Below are positions 26,511-35,833 of a DNA stretch of 64,000 nucleotides, one piece after another. The translations under genes and the position numbers were made by a program. Within the stretch, counting starts at the first letter, position 1; each line of letters begins with the position of its first letter. Source of the stretch: Polyangiaceae bacterium. Its GTDB lineage: Bacteria; Myxococcota_A; Polyangia; Polyangiales; Polyangiaceae. The stretch is from positions 434,001 to 498,000 of the forward strand of contig JAHBVY010000002.1 of the NCBI GenBank assembly GCA_019637265.1, given 5' to 3'. The notes beneath the pieces were generated by a model. The model had not been told where the DNA came from and made no database searches. It saw nothing but the letters and a program-made list of their open reading frames with translations.

Positions 26511-26617
26511 CACCAGCGCCCAGCAGCGCCAAGGTGGTGCGTAGGTCTTGAAGCGCGCTGCTAATCCCCCCAAATGAACGGCGCCCCAGCGGCGCGCCCT
26601 TGGCGTATAACCGCCGC

Positions 26618-28369
26618 ATGCCCCACGACTACGCGAGCTTCGCGAGCGCCTTCCACGCCCACCGTACCCAGAGCCCGAACCAGCGCGCGGCGTTGGGGCT
26701 CACGGAGCGGTTAGGCGAGCTGCCTGATCCGAGCGTCCAGGCGGCGGAGGCGCGGTTTCAGCGGGCCGAAGCGCTGCGCGAGGCAGCACGCCGGCTACGC
26801 GGCGCTGACCTGACGGGCTCCGAGCAGCAGACCAGCGGAGCGCCCAGGCTCGACTTCGATCAGGCGCTGGATCTCGAGCTGGCCGAGCTCGCCCTCAGCG
26901 CCGAGGTCTTGAAAGATCGCGTCACCTCCGGCGGTGGCGAGCGGCTCAGGAGCTGGCCCAGCGCCGGCGACGATCTCGGTGACGGTCTGTTCGGCTTGTT
27001 CATCAACGATCCGCGACCCGCCGCGGAGCGCCTGGCGGACGCCGTGAGCAAGCTCGAGGCGGTGCCGGACTACCTCGCGAGCTTGCTCGGGAGGCTCGAG
27101 CGCCCGGTGGCTCGCTGGGTCGCGATGGATCAGAGCAAGGTGAGCGGCCTACCGGAGCTCTTCGGGCACCTCGAGGCTTGGTCAGCGAGCGAGGCGTTCG
27201 CCGATCACGAGCGCCTGGTGCGCGCTGGAGCGAAGGCGCAGGGCGCGCTCACCAGCTACCACCAGCGCCTGGGGGAGCTCCCCTCCACCCCGGATATTCA
27301 CGTGGGTGAGGAGGCGGCGGAGGCGATCATCCGCTCACGCGGCGTATTCCTCTCACCGGCCGAGCTGCACGGCGTGGCCAAGGATTTCCTCAAGAAAATC
27401 GCCGAGCAGCTCGAGGTGCTGCGAGGCCGCTTGGTCAGTAAATATGACCTACCCAAGGACACCACCGAGGAGGCGCTCCAACAGTTCCTGGCGGAGCGCT
27501 ACCGCGTGCCGCTCCAGAACGGGAAGCTGGAGGACATCCTCACGCGCTATCAGGCGGAGCGCGAGCGCATCCTCGGCTTCATCCGCGAGCGCGAGCTGTT
27601 CCCGATCCCGGAGGATCAAGACATGCTCATCCTCCGCACGCCGAGCTTCCTCACGCCCACCATCCCGGCAGGCGCCATGACCTCCCCGCCGCCGTTTCGG
27701 AGCGGCACCAAGCGCAGCTTGGTCTACCTCACCTTGAGCGAGGAGCTGGTGGCGGAGCACACCGAGCTCAGCATCCCGGGCATGATGATCCACGAAGGGA
27801 TCCCAGGGCACCACCTGCAGCTCAGCTGGGGCGCGCTGCACTCGTCGGTCATCCGTCGCCACATCGACGCCATGGACCACGCCGAGGGTTGGACCACCAT
27901 GCTGGAGGACTACATGCTCGACGTCGGCTACGCGGCGGAGCTCGCTGACGAGGTGCGCTTCAGCACCAAGCGCGACATCGCGCGCATCGGGGCGCGCGTC
28001 GCCATCGATCTCTTCTTCATGTCGGGCAACAAGAGCTACTTGGAGGTCGGCGTGAAAAGCGACCTGAGCCCTGACGATCCGTTCGTCGCCGCCGGGAACC
28101 TGCTCGCGGCGGTGACCGGCTTCGTCCCCGGGCGCGTGCAGGCGGAGCTCAACTGGTACTCGCAGGAGCGCGGGTACCCGTTGTCTTACCTCGCCGGCAA
28201 TCACCTGGTGTGGCAGCTCAAGCGCGACCTCGAGGCGGCGCAGACTGGGCGGCTCGCTGGCGCTGCGCTGGATCGCGAGTTTCACCGCGTGTACCTCGAG
28301 TCGGGCAACATGCCGGTCGCCTTCTTGCGCCGCGTGTTCGAGCACCAGGGTCTGCTCGGCGCGGGCTGA
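26618..28369 (+). CDS. DUF885 family predicted zinc metallopeptidase
   Basis: The 583-residue protein has the DUF885 hallmark HEGIPGHH (His392, Glu393, His398, His399), the zinc-binding and catalytic segment of this mostly helical gluzincin-like family. ATG 26618 is chosen over a TTG 18 bases upstream. The conserved C-terminal [35 protein letters not shown] region is present. There is no signal peptide, so it may be cytosolic; many DUF885 relatives are exported. Peptidase activity is inferred from the motif. The thiolase gene follows 104 bases later. Confidence 0.87.
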   Translation: MPHDYASFASAFHAHRTQSPNQRAALGLTERLGELPDPSVQAAEARFQRAEALREAARRLRGADLTGSEQQTSGAPRLDFDQALDLELAELALSAEVLKDRVTSGGGERLRSWPSAGDDLGDGLFGLFINDPRPAAERLADAVSKLEAVPDYLASLLGRLERPVARWVAMDQSKVSGLPELFGHLEAWSASEAFADHERLVRAGAKAQGALTSYHQRLGELPSTPDIHVGEEAAEAIIRSRGVFLSPAELHGVAKDFLKKIAEQLEVLRGRLVSKYDLPKDTTEEALQQFLAERYRVPLQNGKLEDILTRYQAERERILGFIRERELFPIPEDQDMLILRTPSFLTPTIPAGAMTSPPPFRSGTKRSLVYLTLSEELVAEHTELSIPGMMIHEGIPGHHLQLSWGALHSSVIRRHIDAMDHAEGWTTMLEDYMLDVGYAAELADEVRFSTKRDIARIGARVAIDLFFMSGNKSYLEVGVKSDLSPDDPFVAAGNLLAAVTGFVPGRVQAELNWYSQERGYPLSYLAGNHLVWQLKRDLEAAQTGRLAGAALDREFHRVYLESGNMPVAFLRRVFEHQGLLGAG

Positions 28370-28473
28370 TTTCCGCCCGGGGTCACGCGCCCAGCTGTGC
28401 TAGGTTCCGCGCCGGTTTCACCCGCTCGCGCTGCGAGCGGGCCCACGAAAAGACCAGCACTGGAGGAACCCCG

Positions 28474-29706
<1,233 letters not shown>

Positions 29707-29734
29707 TCGGAGGCGGGGTCGGAAGCGATGTGCC

Positions 29735-29757
29735 GGGCACCCCGTGAGAGGGTGCCC
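29735..29757 (+). terminator. Terminator-like hairpin after the thiolase gene
   Basis: GGGCACCC and GGGTGCCC form an 8-bp perfect stem with a 7-base loop, 29 bases after the stop. There is no T-run, as is common in GC-rich genomes. Confidence 0.55.
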
Positions 29758-29880
29758 CGGTGACTTCGCGTGGCGATGGGACGTGAGGCCCACAGCCGGC
29801 GGCTCGCGTCCGTCTCGGATTGGCCCACCTGAGCGGGCTCAGGGGGCAGCAGGGGCGCGCGGCTTCCGCCGCATTTTCTT

Positions 29881-29913
29881 GGGGGGGTTGGACGGCACCG
29901 CGCTGGGTTTTGG
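29881..29913 (+). repeat. G-rich dispersed repeat, copy H (long form)
   Basis: The segment starts with seven G, then TTGGACGGCACCGCGCTGGG, and ends in TTTTGG. About 25 bases, from the G-run to CGCTGGG, are identical to copy K 30 kb away (opposite strand), so the repeat extends beyond its G-rich core. Confidence 0.75.
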
Positions 29914-30015
29914 CGGGTCGCTCTCGAAAATGGAGGCGCGGGGTGGCGCGTCCCCCGTGGCGACTTACGCTGAGCCAGTCTGCTGCCTCGCGCAGCCCCT
30001 TCAGGAACCTAAGCC

Positions 30016-30387
30016 ATGTTCGACCGCCTGTTCGCGACCTTCCGGTTCTTCATGGATCCTCGCGGCTCCCTGTCCGTGAAGCTCCTGTTCCTCGGCGCCC
30101 TGGCGTACCTGTTCTGGCCGCTGGATTTGGTCCCCGACCTAGTCCCGGTGCTGGGCTGGCTGGATGACTTGGGTGTGGTGGGCATCGCCTCGGCGTTCTT
30201 GCTCTCGTCGATCCAGCCGTACCGAAAGGGCGGCAGCCCCAAGGCGCCAGAGGAGCCCCCGCCGCTGCTCCCCAAGCAGCGTCAGCGCCCCACGGTGACC
30301 GAGGTGTGGTCGAAGGGCTACCCCGCGAAGGGCACCTGGGGCCACTTCCGCGGCCCCATGGTGCAGGTGGACGGACGCGAGAAGTAG
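30016..30387 (+). CDS. DUF1232 (YkvA-like) membrane protein
   Basis: The 123-residue protein has the DUF1232 signature: a hydrophobic LFLGALAYLFWPLDLVPDLVPVLGWLDDLGVVG segment spanning about residues 25-58, with the DxxPD and LDD motifs. The remainder is a Pro/Lys/Gln-rich cytosolic tail ending FRGPMVQVDGREK. The function of DUF1232 is unknown. It stands alone between a thiolase gene and a convergent lipoprotein gene. Confidence 0.85.
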   Translation: MFDRLFATFRFFMDPRGSLSVKLLFLGALAYLFWPLDLVPDLVPVLGWLDDLGVVGIASAFLLSSIQPYRKGGSPKAPEEPPPLLPKQRQRPTVTEVWSKGYPAKGTWGHFRGPMVQVDGREK

Positions 30388-30424
30388 GGGCGCCCCCGTG
30401 GGTGCCCACGCCACCGATCGCCGC

Positions 30425-30452
30425 GCGTCTATTCCCATGAGGGAATAGACGC
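30425..30452. terminator. REP-like hairpin between convergent genes
   Basis: GCGTCTATTCCC and GGGAATAGACGC form a perfect 12-bp stem with an ATGA loop, followed at once by CTAC, whose CTA is the stop codon of the minus-strand gene. The hairpin-plus-CTAC format is that of a REP element, and the position between converging genes suits bidirectional termination. Confidence 0.7.
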
Positions 30453-31562
30453 CTACGGACAGACGGGCGGGGTGATGCGCAGGTCGTCGATGTACCAGCC
30501 GGGCGTCCGCGGGAAGCACGGGTCCGACTCGTAGCTCGCGAAGCGGAAGCGCACCTGGAAGCTCGCGTGCGCGTAGGCGGAGATGTCGATGTTCGCCTCG
30601 ATCCAGCCGCCGCTGGAGCCAGCGAACACGGGGGTGCCGTCCAGCTCGCAAGGGGCGCAGACATCGCCGTCGCTGCTGGTGCTGTAGCACTCCGCCCGCG
30701 GGCCGCTGGTGGGCGCGAGCCGCACCCATTGGCCCGCAGCGTTCTTCACGTCGATGGCGCCGCCGGAGTAGCGCTCGTTCTGGGTCAACTGACACGGCAA
30801 GCCGCAGAGCCCACCCAGGCCGCCCGGGTTACAAGTCTGGAAGCTGAACCAATGCCAGAACTTGAGCCGCAAGGGACCCCCCGCGCTCAGATCGATCTCA
30901 GGGGACTCCAGGTAGGAGTCGACGCAGGTCCCTGAGTTGCCGCCGAGGTTCGTCGCCCACAGCGAGCCGCCGCCCGTGTGGTCCGATCCTGGTCCACTCG
31001 TGGGCGGGCCACAGGCCCAGTCAGTGCGGTTGCCGTAGTGAGCCCAACCCTCACCGCAGCCGTCGAAGTCGTAGCTCACCACATCACAGGTGGGTGAGCC
31101 GCCGCTGCCGCCCGCACCAGAGCCCCCCGCGCCGGAGCCACCCGCTGCGCTGCCACCCGCGCCACCGGCGCCGCTCCCACCGGCACCTGAGCCACCCGCG
31201 CCTACCCCTGCGCTGCCACCCACCCCACCAGCGCTACCGCCCACGCCGCCGACACCCCCCGCCCCGGCCGCGCCACCGACGGCACCCGAGCCCCCAGCAC
31301 CAGAGCCACCCGCGCCGCTGGTGCCCGACACGCCAGCCGCACCACCCTGCGCGCCGGCGCCACCACTCGCGCCCGAGCTCGAGCCAGCCTGCGTCCCACC
31401 GGAGCCCGACGTGGCTCCATCACCACCGCTGGCTCCCTGACCACTCGTGCCGCCCTGCCCGATGGGCGCCTGACCAATCGCGCCCGACTCCGCGCAGCCC
31501 ACCCAGGCTCCAAGCGACCCAACGACGCAAACAGACACCCAACGCCCAACAGCACGCGCCAT
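30453..31562 (-). CDS. Secreted lipoprotein with Gly/Ala/Ser linker and C-terminal beta-sandwich
   Basis: The 369-residue protein begins at ATG 31562 (MARAVGRWVSVCVVG) with a lipobox in GAWVGCAES. Residues about 30-160 are a long low-complexity GAGGSGAGG linker typical of Polyangia surface proteins. The C-terminal 200 residues form a Cys-containing jelly-roll-like domain, with WHWFSFQ and the closing GWYIDDLRITPP motif shared with MAM/immune-inhibitor-A type carbohydrate- or protein-binding modules. It is probably displayed outside the cell. It follows the two cytochrome-type genes on the same strand, 157 bases after the last. Confidence 0.8.
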   Translation of the reverse strand: MARAVGRWVSVCVVGSLGAWVGCAESGAIGQAPIGQGGTSGQGASGGDGATSGSGGTQAGSSSGASGGAGAQGGAAGVSGTSGAGGSGAGGSGAVGGAAGAGGVGGVGGSAGGVGGSAGVGAGGSGAGGSGAGGAGGSAAGGSGAGGSGAGGSGGSPTCDVVSYDFDGCGEGWAHYGNRTDWACGPPTSGPGSDHTGGGSLWATNLGGNSGTCVDSYLESPEIDLSAGGPLRLKFWHWFSFQTCNPGGLGGLCGLPCQLTQNERYSGGAIDVKNAAGQWVRLAPTSGPRAECYSTSSDGDVCAPCELDGTPVFAGSSGGWIEANIDISAYAHASFQVRFRFASYESDPCFPRTPGWYIDDLRITPPVCP

Positions 31563-31680
31563 GGCCTCACGTTTTATCGCCAGGCCGGTCCGCTGGCCAA
31601 CGCATTCTGGGCCCTGGCGATGACGTGTGCTTTTTACGGAGCGCTCCGCAAGCGCGCGCCGCCTGGACAGCGACGCGCCG

Positions 31681-31707
31681 CGCAGGCAAACCCCCGCCCC
31701 CGCTCCA
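31681..31707 (-). repeat. G-rich dispersed repeat, copy N (partial)
   Basis: Plus strand CGCAGGCAAACCCCCGCCCC. It matches copies E and E2 when reversed and lies between two minus-strand genes. Confidence 0.5.
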
Positions 31708-31719
31708 GGATTGCGCGGC

Positions 31720-34700
31720 TCAATCGAACGGCGGCGGGAGCGATGAACCTTGAGGACGCAGCTCGGCGGCGGGGCCCTCCTTGGCGGCCACGCGGGAGGC
31801 GGCGGTGAGCACGTCCGGGTTGAGCGCGCTCTCCTTCTCCAGGCCGGAGACCGAGCCGTGGCAGGTGCCGCACATCCCGTTGAAGAGCTCCTTGCGGAAC
31901 GACTGGTGCGCCCACTCCCCAGGGTAGAACTGCATCTCCTCGCGCTGGAAGCGGGTGCGCGGCGCGCTGTCGTCAGCCAGCTGGACCGTGGGCGCCAGCA
32001 CGATGGGCATTCCACCCGGAATTTGGAACTTCGCGGAGCCGTCCGCGTGAGGCAGCACCACGCCCATCAGGCGCCGGCGCACGTACTGCGGGCCGAAGTC
32101 ATCCACCGTGATGAACGCGCCGCCGCCATCGAGTGAGGTGACGCCAGGCTCCGGCGGCATGCTCTCATAGACCCCGAGCGGGCTCTGGTTGGCGGTGAGC
32201 GGGCGACCCCCGCGCGTGTTCTGGAAGATCAAGCTGCCCAAGACGGGCACGTCCAAGATGGTGATCTCGGAGAGGCCCGCGCGGGCGGCGTCGGTATACA
32301 CCTTGACGTTGCCGTTGGCTTCGTCAGGGCGACTGTGAAACACCGGCCGCTCCTGACGCGGGAACACCGCCACGCCCCACTCGATGTCTTGGGCGTCCGA
32401 CACCAGCACGCGCCGCGCGCCGGTCAATGGATCGACCTCCACCAAGCTGAAGTGGCTGGTGTAATTCGCGAGGTCCGTCACGCCCGCGGCGTAGCCCACC
32501 ATCACGTTGCCGTTCGGCAACGGATAAGGCGAGCGGTAGGCGCCGTCCGTCCCCGTCAGGCGACCCGTGGCGCGACGGTCAGGGAAGCTGATTGACCGCT
32601 GGAAGAACGCCGGGTTGGCGAACGTCATCGCCGCGGGATCGTGCGGGTAGTCCTCCGGCCGGTCGCTGATCTGATCGATGCCGAGGCTGCGGTTGACGAT
32701 GCCGAGCGTGCCGCCGCCGTGAGAAGCGCCGCGATCGCTGTAGATGGCGGCCAGGTTCTTGTCGAGCAGCTCCACTGACTCGGTGTACTGGTTGTACCCG
32801 ATGGAGCCACGCTGGCCGAACAGCGGGTGGTAATCACCCCCGTCGATGTTCTGGCGCCTACCGGCGAGCTGGTAGAACCCAGGCGCGCGCTTCTCCGCGG
32901 TGAAAATCAGCCGCCCGTCGCTCATGAACGCCGGGAACAGCTCCTGGTTCAATACGAAGGTGAGCTGACGAAGTCGGCCCTGCTCCAAGATGTAGAGGTT
33001 CGCGTTGAGCTTGCTCGGGTCCGCCGGGGTGCGCTGCGGGCCTTGGTAAGAGAAGGCCGCGGTGTTCATGATGTTGCCGCGGGTGGAGGCGAACACGAGC
33101 CGCCCATCCGTCGTGAACGCCGGGTCGAAGTTGTGGACCAGCTCCCCGTTGGTATCGATGCGGTCGCCGCGATCGTTCGTCGGCGGCGCGTCGATGGTGG
33201 GCTCCACGGAGCAACCCGCGCTGTCGATCACGTACACGCGGAACGGCTCGCTCGCGCTGCTCCGCGCCGCGAACGCCAGGCGCTCAGCGTCCCACGACAC
33301 CGCGGGGCGACGCAGATCCACCGTGGCCGAATCGAGACCGCAGCCCGAAAGCAGGCTCTCCTCCGTGTCGTCCACCGTGATGCTGCCGTCCGCGCCGAGC
33401 GTCGCCGCGCGCCGCACCAAATCCGACCCACCGCGGTAAGTCGCCCAGTCTTGCGTCGTGCGGCGCCCGCTGGTGGGGGGCCGCTTGATGTACACCAGGC
33501 CCGTCAGCGAGCGGCCACCGAGGCGCTCTTGCTTCTCGAGATCATACCAGGCGCTGATCACACAATACGGATCTTGTTCGTCGAGCGGACCGTTCGCCGC
33601 CGCGTCGGCATCGCAGGCATCGGGATCCGCGCCGCCGCGCGCGAGGAGCGCGCCGCCGCGATGCAAGAGGCCACCCTGAGAGCCAGGGTCCAGGTTCTTC
33701 CGCACCAGGCGCGAGAGGTTCGGGCTGTGCGCCTCCACCGCCAGCTGATCGAGGGTGAGCTCGTAGTTGCGGCGGGTGGCGGGCAAACCGAAGTGCCCAC
33801 CGCTGCCGCCGCGGAGGCGGTAGTCGTGGAACATGGCCGGCGAGTGACAGCCGACGATCATGCAGCCCTTCTTGGCGAGCATCGGCTGCACCCGGCGCGC
33901 GAAGAACTCGAAGCCTGGTTCCGTGGGGATATGACTGGGGCCGCCGCGCTGCTCCGCCCAGGTGAGGATCGCCTGGTAGCCGCTGGCGCTGGTGGTGGGG
34001 AAGATGGCCCCGCCTTCGTGGTAAGTGCCGCCCTGGTTCGGCGCCAAGGTGCGCCGCAAGATCTCGCTGGCGGTGGCGTCCACCGACACGTAACCGGAGG
34101 CCGCGAAGTAGTTCCACCGGAGCTGCTCTTGGGTGGTGCCGCAGGTGAGGTACAGCGAGTTCGAGGTGTTGCCGTGGCAATTGCCGGCGGAGCAGCTCTC
34201 CGCCAAGACCGGCGCCACGCGATCGCGGAACACCGCGAAATCCGCGTCCGCAGGATCCGCGCTGGGGTCGAACGCCGCTTCGGTGCCGAGCACCGTGGAG
34301 CACGGCATCAGCTGCACCTCGGGCTCGACGCGCTGCGCGTTGTTCTCCGTGGCGCCGCGCTCGATCCAGCGCAGGAGCTGGAGGAACGAGGGGCTGGTGC
34401 GGTCGAGGATGGAGCCGCCGCCGTGGGGGATGTCGGTGGTGATGATCTCCACCTCACCATCCCAGCTGGAGAGCCGCATTTGGTAGGGCGGCACCGACTT
34501 CAAGAGCAGGTTCGGGAGACCGTAGGGGCCGTAGTCGATCAGCAGATCGCGCCGCAGCATGACGTCAGCGTAGCTGTCGAAGCTGAGGTTCCCCAGCGCG
34601 TTGCCGCGATCGTCCGCGGTCACGTGACACAGCGAGCCCGAGGGGCTCGTCGCGCAGCTCTGCGTGAGCGTGGGCGCGATGGTCCGATCGTAAAAGGTGG

Positions 34701-34785
34701 TCCTGGCCTCGGTCGGCTCCGTCGAACAGCTCGTCGCCGAGGCAACGACCGCGAGGCAACAAGCCGCGGTGAGAACGTGCCGCAT
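31720..34785 (-). CDS. Large secreted cytochrome c/propeller protein, HzsA-related
   Basis: The start is ATG 34785 (MRHVLTAACC), giving a lipoprotein-type signal peptide (Cys in SATSCST) and 1021 residues. One canonical heme site (CGTCH) lies near the C-terminus. Two further sites read CSAGNCH and CMIVGCH, i.e. CX4CH rather than CXXCH, and an N-terminal CATSPSGSLCH is a looser candidate. The middle (about 430-750) has WD/TolB-like strands (FDPAFTTDGRLVFASTRG). This plan fits proteins annotated as related to the hydrazine synthase alpha subunit middle domain. Hydrazine chemistry is not implied; an extracytoplasmic redox role is the safer reading. A HEAT-repeat gene and a second such cytochrome lie upstream. 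Confidence 0.75.
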   Translation of the reverse strand: MRHVLTAACCLAVVASATSCSTEPTEARTTFYDRTIAPTLTQSCATSPSGSLCHVTADDRGNALGNLSFDSYADVMLRRDLLIDYGPYGLPNLLLKSVPPYQMRLSSWDGEVEIITTDIPHGGGSILDRTSPSFLQLLRWIERGATENNAQRVEPEVQLMPCSTVLGTEAAFDPSADPADADFAVFRDRVAPVLAESCSAGNCHGNTSNSLYLTCGTTQEQLRWNYFAASGYVSVDATASEILRRTLAPNQGGTYHEGGAIFPTTSASGYQAILTWAEQRGGPSHIPTEPGFEFFARRVQPMLAKKGCMIVGCHSPAMFHDYRLRGGSGGHFGLPATRRNYELTLDQLAVEAHSPNLSRLVRKNLDPGSQGGLLHRGGALLARGGADPDACDADAAANGPLDEQDPYCVISAWYDLEKQERLGGRSLTGLVYIKRPPTSGRRTTQDWATYRGGSDLVRRAATLGADGSITVDDTEESLLSGCGLDSATVDLRRPAVSWDAERLAFAARSSASEPFRVYVIDSAGCSVEPTIDAPPTNDRGDRIDTNGELVHNFDPAFTTDGRLVFASTRGNIMNTAAFSYQGPQRTPADPSKLNANLYILEQGRLRQLTFVLNQELFPAFMSDGRLIFTAEKRAPGFYQLAGRRQNIDGGDYHPLFGQRGSIGYNQYTESVELLDKNLAAIYSDRGASHGGGTLGIVNRSLGIDQISDRPEDYPHDPAAMTFANPAFFQRSISFPDRRATGRLTGTDGAYRSPYPLPNGNVMVGYAAGVTDLANYTSHFSLVEVDPLTGARRVLVSDAQDIEWGVAVFPRQERPVFHSRPDEANGNVKVYTDAARAGLSEITILDVPVLGSLIFQNTRGGRPLTANQSPLGVYESMPPEPGVTSLDGGGAFITVDDFGPQYVRRRLMGVVLPHADGSAKFQIPGGMPIVLAPTVQLADDSAPRTRFQREEMQFYPGEWAHQSFRKELFNGMCGTCHGSVSGLEKESALNPDVLTAASRVAAKEGPAAELRPQGSSLPPPFD

Positions 34786-34892
34786 CCCGGTGATCATAGC
34801 AAAAACCACCGCCACGCGGGGAATGCTTACGACTGGAATCGATCCCGCGAGGCTGGGGCGACCGCTCTTGGTCGCCCCCACCACTCGGGGCC

Positions 34893-35816
34893 TCAGAGCC
34901 GACGCAGAGCGACGCGCGCGGCGTCCCGCACGAAGGAGTCGGAGTCGCTCAGCGCCTCCGTGAGCTCCGGGCGCGCCGAACGATCCCCAATGGCGCCGAG
35001 CGCCGCTGCCGCCGCCTTGCGCACCCCCGGGTCGCTATCCTGACGAAGCAGCGCGATCAACCCGCCCACCGCGTCCCGAGCGCCGAGCGCGCCGAGCGTC
35101 TCCACCGCGCGAGTGCGCACCCGCACCGAGGAGTCGTCGATGCGCTCGAGCACCGCCTCCGGCGCGGAGAACACGTTCACCCGGATCGCGCCGCGCAGCG
35201 CCGCCATCCGCACCTCTTCGTCAGAGTCACTGATTGCTTCGGCGAGCTCGCGCTGCGGTCCCTCCGTGTTGAGCCGCACCAGCGCCTTCACCGACGCCAG
35301 CCGCACCTCGGGCGCTGGATCCTCGATCGCCGCGCGCGCCACGTGCTTCACCCCGGCGTGCGACAGGAACTCACCGAGCGCCTCCGCGGCGTAAGCGCGT
35401 TGCATCGTCGGCGTGCTCGGGTCATTCAGGCGCTCCACCGTCTGCGCGTAGACTTGCCCTGGGCCGAACACCCCGAGCACTCGGCGCCGCAGCCACCACG
35501 CGCTGATCTCACGCGTCTTCGGGTGGCCGTCCATGAGCAGCTCGGCGACGTGCGGGATGCAGCTCAGGCACTCCACGCGCTCACCGTGCTCCAGCACCCG
35601 CCAGATCTCCATGGGCGCGGTGTTGCCGCGCGTCACGGCCTTGATGCGCGTGGGGGAGCTCAGCTTCTCCAGCGACTCCGGGTTCAGGTTCTTGTACACG
35701 CTGGCGCGGCCCGCGTGCACGCTCTGGTGATTCGTGTCCGCAGCGCCTGGGCCCGCCCACGACGAGGCGACCAGCGCGCCCGCCACCATCAGCCAACTCT
35801 TGAGGGTGATTCTCAT
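34893..35816 (-). CDS. Secreted HEAT-repeat protein
   Basis: The 307-residue protein has a Sec signal peptide (MRITLKSWLMVAGALVASSWAGPGAAD). Mature residues form about six HEAT/PBS-like repeats, for example DSDEEVRMAALRGAIRVN, DSSVRVRTRAVETLGALGA and DSDPGVRKAAAAALGAIGD. There is a CLSC motif near residue 85, lacking the His of a heme site. Such repeats form protein-binding solenoids. It sits between two large cytochrome-type genes with 17 and about 107 bases of spacing, so it may scaffold or help assemble them in the periplasm (inference). Confidence 0.85.
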   Translation of the reverse strand: MRITLKSWLMVAGALVASSWAGPGAADTNHQSVHAGRASVYKNLNPESLEKLSSPTRIKAVTRGNTAPMEIWRVLEHGERVECLSCIPHVAELLMDGHPKTREISAWWLRRRVLGVFGPGQVYAQTVERLNDPSTPTMQRAYAAEALGEFLSHAGVKHVARAAIEDPAPEVRLASVKALVRLNTEGPQRELAEAISDSDEEVRMAALRGAIRVNVFSAPEAVLERIDDSSVRVRTRAVETLGALGARDAVGGLIALLRQDSDPGVRKAAAAALGAIGDRSARPELTEALSDSDSFVRDAARVALRRL

Positions 35817-35833
35817 GGCTTGCTCCTCGAGGC

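Larger units (their letters stand above)
29707..30015. other. Intergenic region, 309 bases
   Basis: It contains the terminator-like hairpin at 29735-29757 just after the thiolase stop and dispersed repeat copy H at 29881-29913. No gene is visible. Confidence 0.45.

Noticed and set aside
28210-28473. 88-codon N-terminal extension of the thiolase frame
   Set aside because: It overlaps the DUF885 gene and does not resemble thiolase; GGAGG precedes the ATG at 28474.
32827-35043. 738-codon plus-strand open frame opposite the large cytochrome gene
   Set aside because: The Arg/Val/His-rich translation has no domains; the opposite strand has a signal peptide and heme motifs.
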